From the NCBI GenBank assembly GCA_016763215.1, contig JAESUF010000211.1, forward strand, positions 1 through 6,922: 6,922 nucleotides of DNA, written 5' to 3'. This DNA is from Flavobacteriaceae bacterium. GTDB lineage: Bacteria > Bacteroidota > Bacteroidia > Flavobacteriales > Flavobacteriaceae. This document shows positions 1 through 6,592 of this stretch, in pieces. Position numbers and translations under genes: made by a program. Every line of letters starts with the position of its first letter. Positions within the stretch are counted from its first letter, which is position 1. The notes under the pieces were generated by a model that saw only the letters and a program-made list of their open reading frames with translations, was not told the origin of the DNA and ran no database searches.

Positions 1-568
1 GATTTGGGTTGATGGTACCATTTAAGTTTTCTATAATCTTAGGACTACTTTCAACTCCATGATAGCTTGCTCCATCGGTTAAACTCCCGTTCTTTTTAAT
101 CCAAACCGTATAACGGTATGCTTTTGTTTTATCAATATTGAAACTATCTGTAGTCCAACCTCCATCAGCAGTAGAGGTGTCGTTTGTACTGGTATTGACA
201 CTTTCCCAAACTAAATCGGTATCACCAAAAGGAGTGGTTCCTGTAATAATTTGATTTTCTGAACTCGAACCATTCAAATTATAGAACCCAGAATTGGTGG
301 GTGCTCCTGCACTCCAATCATAAGGAATTTCATTATTCCCGTAGGTGTTTGTTCCTCCTTTAATGAGTACACTCTGCTTGGCTCTTCCAAGTCCATCGAA
401 ATATTGAATAGCAGTAACAATGCTATCTGGGTTCTTAGTGTTTAAAGGAGTCTGTGACTCCACCTTATAGGTTTTGCTGACTACATGGTTTTCTGTTGTT
501 GTTTGGGCACTTAGTGCCATTGGTAGCATAACTACACTGGCTATTATATATTTTAATATCTTTTTCAT
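1..568 (-). CDS. Secreted DUF6443 / RHS-repeat family protein, N-terminal part (cut by window edge)
   Basis: An open frame begins with ATG at 568-566 and runs off the left edge with no stop, giving 189 residues. Residues 1-21 form a signal peptide (MKKILKYIIASVVMLP, then ALSA before QTTTE), so the protein is exported. Residues 47-70 carry the DUF6443 hallmark YFDGLGRAKQSV (56-67), which opens the N-terminus of many Bacteroidetes RHS-repeat proteins. In most relatives this motif soon leads to a 'YDxxGR' line. Here, from about residue 75, a Gly/Ser/Thr-rich segment follows with ADGGW (134-138), FNIDKTKAYRYTVWIKK (143-159) and DGASYHG (165-171). It resembles a jelly-roll, carbohydrate-binding-like module. 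The start lies 5 nt after the stop of the upstream YD-repeat gene, so the two are almost certainly one operon. The RHS core and any C-terminal effector lie outside the window. Family assignment is fairly sure; function (adhesin, toxin or other surface protein) is not shown. Confidence 0.85.
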   Translation of the reverse strand, partial: MKKILKYIIASVVMLPMALSAQTTTENHVVSKTYKVESQTPLNTKNPDSIVTAIQYFDGLGRAKQSVLIKGGTNTYGNNEIPYDWSAGAPTNSGFYNLNGSSSENQIITGTTPFGDTDLVWESVNTSTNDTSTADGGWTTDSFNIDKTKAYRYTVWIKKNGSLTDGASYHGVESSPKIIENLNGTINPN

Positions 569-573
569 AGCTG

Positions 574-3500
574 TTAGTTTTTATAGTGGTACTGGTTCTC
601 GCTCACAATATTTCCGTCTTTGTCTTTCACAAAGACGAGTCGGTTAAAATTGTCATATTCGTAATAGATTACATTTCCTCGAGGATCTGTCATACTAGTA
701 GTCCCGATAGCTGAATCGTAAGTAATGGTTGTTACCATCGCATCTGGTAGTGCTGCTCGTAAATTGTTTAAGGCAGTTCTTAAAAGCCCTTCGTTACCTA
801 CCGATCCTTGGGTTCTGTCATTGTCTGCATCTGATAGCGTTTGCAAGTTGGCTACATAGCTAGATACCTGAGAATAGGTAGCATTTTCAATCTTTGCAAT
901 TGGTACAGACTGATGATACCCCCAGATATAGACTACATGAGTACCGTCTACTTTACTTACCTCTTGTACATTTCCATTGGCATAATAATCATGGTAAATA
1001 ATTCTATCTTCCAAAGAAGTGAACAATGTTAAGTCTCCTTTGTAGGTCTGTACCTTTTTAGGAAGTGCTAAATTATCGGTTGTAAAAATATTTCGCACTG
1101 TAGAGAGTAGCTCTAACGTACTTCCTACTTTGTTATAGGTATGTGATACTACTGGTGTGGTGATTTTGTTTTGTGTATTCAGATTACTATAACTCGCGTC
1201 TGATAATGTAAAGGAACCACTGGCTCCTGTAAACGTTGGTAACACATCGGTTGCATAATAGGTATTGGAAACAATTTCTTCTCCATTACTCTTGGTTACA
1301 GTAGTCTGACTAGGCAAGTAATTACTATTGTACTCATAATTTTCTGTTTGCTCTTTTTGTAAGGCAACTCCATTCTCTACAAAATACTCCTTGGTGTTCT
1401 TCTCTTTTAGAAGATACTTGCCAAAAACGTGTTCATAAAAATTATAATATACTGGAGCGGTATTGTTGGTTGTAATACAATTCTGATACCCTCCTGGATC
1501 TGCTCCTTGTGCATCCCCCATGAATTCTTTTCCGTTTGTTGGAAAATGGGCTATATAATCACTCATCCTTCCGTAGAATTGTATATCGGCGCAATCTTGG
1601 TCATAGATAAACAAAGATGTGGCCTTGTCTATTTCTACCTCTGGATGATAGGTAAGTGTCGTTTCATTCAATAAGGTGTCTACGCTGTTATAGGTTTTTT
1701 GTTTGGTCAATGCTCCATGCATGTGAGCTCTCGATTTTTCTGGTAAAAAAGGATATCCATAATTTGCACCATAAGTAGGGAAGTCTGATGGAGAAGTGTA
1801 TTCGAAAACACTAGAACCATTTCCTGTTTGAGAAACAATAGTTCTATCATAACCAACATTAGTTCCGCTGGTCATCGTATTATAAACACTATTTAAGTGC
1901 TCTTTTACTTGATAGGTAGTTCTGATATCCATTCCGTTGGTGGTCAGAACATTTGTTTGACCATTTCCAGGGCCTTCTAAAGCAAGAACATGGTTTTTGG
2001 TATACGAATATTCTTTAACATTGGTAAAAAATCCATCAATGACACCACTCGATTCTAAAGGATTGCTATTTGGAATAGTTTCATTTCCTGTAGCCTTGTA
2101 TGCAAAATTAATCTGTTTTGAAGGGATTGTTGCTGTATCGCTATCCAAAAATTGAATGTTCTTAATACGAACTCCTCCTCCGTGAATTAACTTGTCAAAA
2201 TTACTTTGGTGTTCTTTGTAATAAATCCCTGCATCTACATTTAAAACAGGCACCGTTCCGCCAGGAATACTCAATGAAAACAAATTCATTTTATAGCTAC
2301 CTACTGGAAGAGTAAAAACAACCTCTCTATCAATAGCGATATTGTTTATATAGGTTGCTTGTTGTGGATTTCCCCAATTCTCAATTCGAATGGAAGCATT
2401 ATTAGCATCCTCTGAATCGCCACTAATAAAAGTGGAGCTTACAGAAACTTCTTGTTCTAGGTCTATGGTAAAATAAACTGTGGTTGTAGAATACCCATTA
2501 TTGCTACTTTGATTGTTAAATGAATCTGTTCCGCTTTTTAAAATCCAGTTGTCTGGATTGTAGCGTTTAAATTCTGCATCGGTAAAAGCTCTAGACCCCA
2601 GATGACCAAAATCATGTGGTTCAAATATAAATTCTTTTACACCTCCTGTTGGATAGAACATCTTTTTAAGTACTCCTACACTTACAAAAGCTTTATCGCT
2701 AGAGTGAGTTTTTCTGTAGGCGATATTAACATTTGATTCGTCGGGCTTGTAATATCCCCACATGTCTTTTTCTATGCTTCCAAAGGATGGTAACAGGTCT
2801 TTTCTATCGTACTCAAAACTGTAATTTAGCTCATTGCTCTGAGGATAAATCTCTTTGTACGACATCAAAAACGTTTTGTTGTTTGCTGTAGTGTGGTAAG
2901 TGAATTCTACCTCTTTTGTCACATTTCCAAAAGCGTCTTTCATCTCTATAGAACTCAACAGATTTCCTCCTGAAGTATATTCTGGATGTGAGGTGGCACT
3001 TAGGTTGTATACAATCTCCGTGTCGTCATTAAAAACCACACGGCTTATCTTCTTGGTCGCAATGCTTAAATTGGTAATTGACTTAGACCATTTTGGTAAG
3101 GCTATGGAATTGTTATAAGAAATAATGGATGCTCTGTCATTGTTTGTACCTGTGTCTGTAAACAAACTAGCAAAAGGAGGTAAAATACCTGCCATAACAC
3201 CTGTAGATTCATTCGTATAAAACTGTATTGTATTCTCTTTAATAGAAGAAGGTGCTGTAAATTCTTCTGAAACTGAGTTATAATAAAAAGTAGCTAGTAT
3301 ATCACTGTTTCCATTTTTTACTTCTTTAATTTTCCATGCTGAAGTATACGTGTTTTCGCTAAAAGATAAGGACCCTGTATTTTGTGAATCATCAATCGTT
3401 TTAGTTGCTGTAGCGGTGTTGGAAGTAGTTTGTTCTGTTTGATCTAAGACAAAGACAAGACCATTGGTGTCTTGCACTTCAAACTTGCTAATCACAAAAC

Positions 3501-4164
3501 TTGCATTGTAGGTGATGGTCACCTTTAAATTTCCATCATTGGAAAGCATTTTTGGTACAAGAATACTTCCTTGTTTTATAATCACAAAACGTGCTGAGGC
3601 TCCAAACAAACTTACTTGGTAGATATCTAAATCATTGTCATAATCGCCATCATATTTTGAACTCCCTTTATTACTAGCATTCCATAAATAACTTTGGATG
3701 CTTGCATCTGTTTCATTGGATAAATAATCTATGGCTCCATTGCTTAGATAGTTCCATCCCAAATCAAAATATCCATTGTGGTAAATACCTTTTAATTTGT
3801 TTCCAGAATTGTCTGTATAGTTTGCTTCATCGGCTACATTCATTACTGTTCTAGAAATAACAGCCTCTCCAGATAACGCCCAACCGTTTCCTAACCATCC
3901 CGAACGTTCATCGATTCGAATACCACTGGTGTTGTAAGACATTACCAAAGGAAGTGCAAAACCACCTATGGTTTGTTTTTGAAATAAAGGAATACTTATA
4001 TTAGGCTGGCCTGTATAATTACTTACAGGGACTTCCTCAAATTTCATTAATCCTGCAACCGTGGGTGAAGGAGGAATTACCTTGGGGAGCTCTAAATCGT
4101 TACTTTGCCCAGAGGCAAAAACTGTTGCAAACAATGCAGCAGCCATCAAAATGGATTTCTTCAT
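574..4164 (-). CDS. Secreted YD-repeat / RHS-like large surface protein (1196 aa)
   Basis: A complete 1196-residue protein with a signal peptide (about 1-19; MKKSILMAAALFATVFASG, then QSND). Residues 32-105 carry the start seen in Bacteroidetes RHS-like proteins: PPSPTVAGLMKFEEVPVSNY, TGQPNISIPL, then SYNTSGIRIDE and GWLGNGWALSG. YPTGG (504-508) and HGGGVRIKNIQF (661-672) flank a probable extra beta-sandwich (about 535-650, ending near LPVGSYKMNLF). The C-terminus has VVYIWGYHQSVPIAKIENA (1077-1095) and a clear YD repeat, DPRGNVIYYEYDNFNRL (1160-1176), ending at QYHYKN. No type IX secretion C-terminal domain is evident; cell location beyond export is inferred. The DUF6443 gene follows after 5 nt, so the two proteins probably act together, perhaps like a split RHS/Tc shell. 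The start at 4164 fits the signal peptide; the A/T-rich upstream bases show no Shine-Dalgarno site, as is usual in Bacteroidetes. The substrate or effector is unknown. Confidence 0.9.
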   Translation of the reverse strand: MKKSILMAAALFATVFASGQSNDLELPKVIPPSPTVAGLMKFEEVPVSNYTGQPNISIPLFQKQTIGGFALPLVMSYNTSGIRIDERSGWLGNGWALSGEAVISRTVMNVADEANYTDNSGNKLKGIYHNGYFDLGWNYLSNGAIDYLSNETDASIQSYLWNASNKGSSKYDGDYDNDLDIYQVSLFGASARFVIIKQGSILVPKMLSNDGNLKVTITYNASFVISKFEVQDTNGLVFVLDQTEQTTSNTATATKTIDDSQNTGSLSFSENTYTSAWKIKEVKNGNSDILATFYYNSVSEEFTAPSSIKENTIQFYTNESTGVMAGILPPFASLFTDTGTNNDRASIISYNNSIALPKWSKSITNLSIATKKISRVVFNDDTEIVYNLSATSHPEYTSGGNLLSSIEMKDAFGNVTKEVEFTYHTTANNKTFLMSYKEIYPQSNELNYSFEYDRKDLLPSFGSIEKDMWGYYKPDESNVNIAYRKTHSSDKAFVSVGVLKKMFYPTGGVKEFIFEPHDFGHLGSRAFTDAEFKRYNPDNWILKSGTDSFNNQSSNNGYSTTTVYFTIDLEQEVSVSSTFISGDSEDANNASIRIENWGNPQQATYINNIAIDREVVFTLPVGSYKMNLFSLSIPGGTVPVLNVDAGIYYKEHQSNFDKLIHGGGVRIKNIQFLDSDTATIPSKQINFAYKATGNETIPNSNPLESSGVIDGFFTNVKEYSYTKNHVLALEGPGNGQTNVLTTNGMDIRTTYQVKEHLNSVYNTMTSGTNVGYDRTIVSQTGNGSSVFEYTSPSDFPTYGANYGYPFLPEKSRAHMHGALTKQKTYNSVDTLLNETTLTYHPEVEIDKATSLFIYDQDCADIQFYGRMSDYIAHFPTNGKEFMGDAQGADPGGYQNCITTNNTAPVYYNFYEHVFGKYLLKEKNTKEYFVENGVALQKEQTENYEYNSNYLPSQTTVTKSNGEEIVSNTYYATDVLPTFTGASGSFTLSDASYSNLNTQNKITTPVVSHTYNKVGSTLELLSTVRNIFTTDNLALPKKVQTYKGDLTLFTSLEDRIIYHDYYANGNVQEVSKVDGTHVVYIWGYHQSVPIAKIENATYSQVSSYVANLQTLSDADNDRTQGSVGNEGLLRTALNNLRAALPDAMVTTITYDSAIGTTSMTDPRGNVIYYEYDNFNRLVFVKDKDGNIVSENQYHYKN

Positions 4165-4200
4165 ACAATATGTTTTTTTAAATTAGCAATTAAGTTGTTT

Positions 4201-4218
4201 CTGTTTTACGAAAAACAG
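4201..4218 (-). promoter_or_regulatory. Leader hairpin close to the YD/RHS start codon
   Basis: CTGTTTT (4201-4207) pairs exactly with AAAACAG (4212-4218) around the four-base loop ACGA. It lies about 36 nt upstream of the ATG at 4164 in the leader RNA. It could influence ribosome access or mRNA stability; this is inference from position and symmetry alone. Confidence 0.35.
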
Positions 4219-4261
4219 GAGTACTATGAAGAAAACCCGTTGAAGGGGTCTGTGTAAATAA

Positions 4262-4336
4262 TCAATAACTAGAATGGTCTCTAAACTTATTTAGAGGCAC
4301 CTGCAACACTAGTAAAATTGGTTTTTGGAAGTTCAT
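4262..4336 (-). CDS. Possible upstream ORF / leader peptide (24 codons)
   Basis: An ATG at 4336-4334 opens 24 codons ending in TGA at 4264-4262, inside the leader of the YD/RHS operon. The peptide begins MNFQKPILLVLQ and ends RDHSSY. It is preceded by a purine-rich GAAAGAAAGG about 5 nt before the ATG, which is a better ribosome site than the main gene has, and it starts about 32 nt after the promoter element. The hairpin at 4276-4301 lies within its second half. An ORF this short can occur by chance, and no run of one regulatory amino acid is present, so expression and an attenuation role are speculative. Confidence 0.3.
   Translation of the reverse strand: MNFQKPILLVLQVPLNKFRDHSSY
4276..4301 (-). 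promoter_or_regulatory. Leader hairpin
   Basis: CTCTAAA (4279-4285) is the exact inverse of TTTAGAG (4290-4296) around the loop CTTA. GGT (4276-4278) and ACC (4299-4301) extend the stem past a GC bulge. It sits in the transcribed leader of the YD/RHS operon, inside the possible upstream ORF. No U-run follows in the minus direction, so an intrinsic terminator is unlikely. Confidence 0.4.
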
Positions 4337-4367
4337 AGCAACCTTTCTTTCAATTTTTTTTCTGACC

Positions 4368-4395
4368 CAAAGATAAATGAAAAATCAATACAAAA
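4368..4395 (-). promoter_or_regulatory. Bacteroidetes-type promoter of the YD/RHS operon
   Basis: Read on the minus strand, TATCTTTG (4375-4368) matches the Bacteroidetes -7 consensus TAnnTTTG exactly. A TTTTG at 4395-4391 can serve as the -33 element, but its spacing of about 15 nt is shorter than the usual 17-23. The element lies downstream of the guaB terminator, so the RHS operon is probably transcribed independently of guaB. Confidence 0.6.
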
Positions 4396-4452
4396 TACAG
4401 TAAGGTGCTATTTAATAGTTTCTTAAAACTAAAATAAAAGTCTTAAAACAAC

Positions 4453-4480
4453 AAAACCCCAAGTAACTACTTGGGGTTTT
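4453..4480 (-). terminator. Intrinsic terminator of guaB
   Basis: A perfect 12-bp stem, AAAACCCCAAGT (4453-4464) against ACTTGGGGTTTT (4469-4480), with a four-base loop. On the minus strand the stem is followed by a T-rich tail (TTTTGTTGTTTT). It sits about 70 nt after the guaB stop and about 80 nt before the RHS promoter, so it insulates the two units. The A-run on the other side could make it function in both directions, although no plus-strand gene is present here. Confidence 0.9.
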
Positions 4481-4549
4481 ATGTATTAAAAAGATACTAA
4501 AATTCTAGTACAACTTCTCGGTAAGATTCGAGAAAACATTGTTTAGAGT

Positions 4550-6025
4550 CTATCTTCTACTATAATTTGGTGCTTCTTTGGTAATTGCCACATCGTGTGG
4601 GTGACTTTCATTAATTCCTGAAGCCGTAATTCGCACAAATTTCCCAGTGCTTTTAAGCGTTTCTATATCTTTAGAACCACAGTAGCCCATTCCTGCTCTT
4701 AAACCTCCTACAAACTGGTGAATGCTCTCTTCTAGTTCTCCTTTATAAGGAACTCTTCCTACAATTCCTTCTGGAACTAATTTCTTAATATCGTCTTCTA
4801 CATCTTGAAAGTAACGATCTTTAGATCCTTGCTTCATGGCCTCAACAGATCCCATACCTCTATAGGATTTGAATTTTCTTCCTTCAAAAATAATGGTCTC
4901 TCCTGGCGATTCTTTTGTACCTGCTAATAAAGATCCCAACATTACACAGTCTGCTCCAGCTGCAATCGCTTTTGGAATATCTCCTGTATACCTGATTCCT
5001 CCGTCTGCAATTACAGGAACTCCCGAACCTTTAATAGCTGCTGCAACTTCTAAAACCGCAGAGAATTGTGGGAATCCAACTCCAGCAACCACTCTAGTCG
5101 TACAAATTGAACCAGGTCCAATTCCTACTTTTACAGCATCTGCTCCAGCTTCCACTAAATATTTTGCGGCTTCCGCTGTTGCGATATTACCAACAACTAC
5201 ATCCAATTGAGGAAATGCCTTTTTTACTTCTTTTAATACGGCAACCACACCTTTGGTATGTCCATGTGCAGTATCAATGATCACTGCGTCTACTCCGGAT
5301 TTTACCAAGGCTGCTGCCCTCTCTACTGCATCTGCTGTAACACCTAATGCTGCTGCAACACGCAATCTTCCGTAACTATCTTTGTTTGCAATTGGTTTTT
5401 GTGTCACCTTGGTGATATCTCTAAACGTTATCAATCCAACGAGCTTATAGTTATCGTCTACAATTAATAGTTTTTCAATTTTATTTTTTTGTAAAATAGA
5501 TTCTGCACCATTCAATGAGGTTCCTACTGGCGCAGTTATTAGATTCTCACAGGTCATCACTTCTACAATTGCCCTGTCATTTTTATGTTCGAAACGTAAA
5601 TCTCTATTGGTTACAATTCCTTTTAAGGTTCCATGAGCATCAACCACAGGAATTCCTCCAATTTTATGCTCACGCATGGCGTTCTTTGCATCAGATACTA
5701 TTGCATCAAGTGGCAAGGTAACTGGATCGATTATCATTCCACTTTCTACTCTTTTTACCTTTCTAACCTCTTGAGCTTGCCGCTCTATAGACATGTTCTT
5801 ATGCAATACACCAATACCGCCTTCTCTAGCCATCGCAATAGCCATGGCAGATTCTGTTACTGTATCCATAGCAGCGGATACAATAGGTACGTTTATTGTA
5901 ATGTTTCTAGTAAATTTTGTTTGGATGTTTACTTCTCTTGGAAGGACTTCGGAAAATGCAGGAATTAAAAGTACATCATCGTACGTTAAACCTTCACCTA
6001 TTATCTTGGAATCGTGAGCAATCAT
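4550..6025 (-). CDS. guaB: Inosine-5'-monophosphate dehydrogenase
   Basis: GuaB oxidises IMP to XMP with NAD+ in the cytosol, the committed step of guanine nucleotide synthesis. The 491 residues match the normal bacterial length. The TIM-barrel start has [11 protein letters not shown] (12-22) and SAAMDTVTE (50-58). Two CBS domains (about 95-150 and 155-210) interrupt the barrel; they are a regulatory module that in many IMPDHs binds adenine or guanine nucleotides. The catalytic loop [11 protein letters not shown] (301-311) holds Cys308 and the potassium site. DGGIR (341-345), MLGSLLAGT (362-370) and YRGMGS (388-393) bind the IMP phosphate and base. The flap carries the Arg404-Tyr405 dyad, and NESH (472-475) completes the C-terminal cation site. 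No catalytic residue is missing. The ATG at 6025 fits the family N-terminus and lies about 30 nt after a TAAATTTG promoter element. It is a monocistronic-looking core gene with its own terminator downstream. Confidence 0.98.
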   Translation of the reverse strand: MIAHDSKIIGEGLTYDDVLLIPAFSEVLPREVNIQTKFTRNITINVPIVSAAMDTVTESAMAIAMAREGGIGVLHKNMSIERQAQEVRKVKRVESGMIIDPVTLPLDAIVSDAKNAMREHKIGGIPVVDAHGTLKGIVTNRDLRFEHKNDRAIVEVMTCENLITAPVGTSLNGAESILQKNKIEKLLIVDDNYKLVGLITFRDITKVTQKPIANKDSYGRLRVAAALGVTADAVERAAALVKSGVDAVIIDTAHGHTKGVVAVLKEVKKAFPQLDVVVGNIATAEAAKYLVEAGADAVKVGIGPGSICTTRVVAGVGFPQFSAVLEVAAAIKGSGVPVIADGGIRYTGDIPKAIAAGADCVMLGSLLAGTKESPGETIIFEGRKFKSYRGMGSVEAMKQGSKDRYFQDVEDDIKKLVPEGIVGRVPYKGELEESIHQFVGGLRAGMGYCGSKDIETLKSTGKFVRITASGINESHPHDVAITKEAPNYSRR

Positions 6026-6055
6026 AGTGCAATCAACTTAAAAATTAATTGCGAA

Positions 6056-6063
6056 CAAATTTA
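6056..6063 (-). promoter_or_regulatory. Promoter -7 element of guaB
   Basis: On the minus strand this reads TAAATTTG, an exact match to the Bacteroidetes -7 consensus TAnnTTTG, 30 nt before the guaB ATG. No TTG -33 element is seen at normal spacing. The site lies 35 nt after the end of the shifted membrane-protein frame. No terminator is visible between the two, so read-through from the upstream genes into guaB is possible. Confidence 0.55.
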
Positions 6064-6098
6064 CAATTATTTCTTGATTTAGAAGCATATAAATGCGA

Positions 6099-6592
6099 CT
6101 ACCTTTCTTTAGATGAAAAAAGCTGTTTGAAAATGATAAAAATTGAGACTGTATAGGTGGCTGTCATAAAAAATCCGGAAATCATTATGACATATTTTAC
6201 CCAAGTAACACCTTTCCATAAAAAATAAATTCCTCCAAAAGTTAACAGTAGTGAGACGAATGGCTCTGTCATTAAAAAAAGTTGGAACTTCTTATTTAGT
6301 TTCGTCGTAGCAATTAGTACCGCAACTAAAAAGAAAATAACGGATAAAGAAAGTAAATGACTATGAATGGTTGTAAGTACTTCTCCTTCCGATTTTTTAA
6401 CTTCATTATTGCTGCACTTTCATCCCCTTCGTTCCCTAAGTAACGTTCTTCGATTCCAGTTGCATTTGCATCTGTGGTATTTCTAACAAATGAAATCCCA
6501 GAGTAAAAACCAATACTTAAAGTGATAAGAAAGAATGTGATCAGGAATTTAAGTTCTCTCGGAAACGATGAAATTGTACCATGAATCTTCAT
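6099..6592 (-). CDS. Small four-helix membrane protein, split by an apparent -1 frameshift
   Basis: From the ATG at 6592 the first frame encodes a helix at about residues 15-36 (KFLITFFLITLSIGF) and a soluble stretch with GIEERYLGNEGDE (46-58), then reaches the run of six A at 6398-6393. If unshifted, it ends after 88 residues at a TAG at 6328-6326 with a Phe/Tyr-rich tail unlike its first part. Moving to the -1 frame at this run continues with SEGEVLTTIHSH and adds three helices: HLLSLSVIFFLVAVLIA, then FVSLLLTFGGIYFLW, then YVIMISGFFMTATYTVSIF. That frame ends FSSKER at a TAG at 6101-6099, for about 164 residues in all. The restored protein is coherent, so the true gene almost certainly spans both frames. 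Causes could be a lost A in the genome (pseudogene), a homopolymer sequencing error, or slippage on A AAA AAT. Its start overlaps the stop of the FMN-binding gene (TAATG), suggesting translational coupling and a shared membrane redox role. I do not recognise a named family. Confidence 0.75.
6392..6398 (-). other. A AAA AAT slippery-type heptamer at the frame break
   Basis: On the minus strand the in-frame codons are TTA AAA AAT CGG, placing A AAA AAT in the X XXY YYZ phase used for -1 ribosomal slippage. A -1 slip after AAT gives TCG GAA GGA GAA, exactly the frame that encodes the remaining three membrane helices. No Shine-Dalgarno-like stimulator upstream and no strong hairpin downstream are apparent, so an indel in the A-run remains at least as likely. 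Confidence 0.5.

Larger units (their letters stand above)
4165..4362 (-). other. Long structured 5' leader of the YD/RHS operon
   Basis: If transcription starts just after the TATCTTTG element at 4368-4375, the mRNA carries nearly 200 untranslated bases before the ATG at 4164, long for this group (the guaB leader is about 25 nt). It can form at least two hairpins: 4276-4301 (CTCTAAA pairing with TTTAGAG around a 4-base loop, extended by GGT/ACC past a 2-base bulge) and 4201-4218 (CTGTTTT pairing with AAAACAG around ACGA). A short open frame overlaps the first hairpin. Neither hairpin is followed by a strong U-run, so they are not obvious terminators. I recognise no known riboswitch. A regulatory role is inferred. 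Confidence 0.45.

Noticed and set aside
4235..4249. Third possible leader hairpin (ACCC / GGGT)
   Set aside because: A four-base-pair stem with a 7-base loop is too weak to support as a separate feature.
4276..4292. A second promoter (TAAGTTTA) nearer to the YD/RHS start
   Set aside because: It misses the final G of TAnnTTTG and is explained by the hairpin symmetry; the exact TATCTTTG at 4368-4375 is the better candidate.
4515..4534. Inverted repeat TTCTCG / CGAGAA just after the guaB stop
   Set aside because: It has only a 6-bp stem with an 8-base loop and no U-run; the much stronger stem at 4453-4480 explains termination.
4869..5210. Plus-strand open frame of 113 codons
   Set aside because: It lies entirely within guaB on the opposite strand, mirrors its Ala/Gly-rich barrel codons and has no family features. 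The other plus-strand frames (such as 841-1032, 1429-1674, 2900-3118 and 5633-5968) are likewise antisense shadows.
6326..6592. The 88-residue frame as a complete, normal gene
   Set aside because: Its last 20 or so residues are the out-of-frame reading of a region whose -1 frame encodes three clean membrane helices, so it is at best a truncated product.
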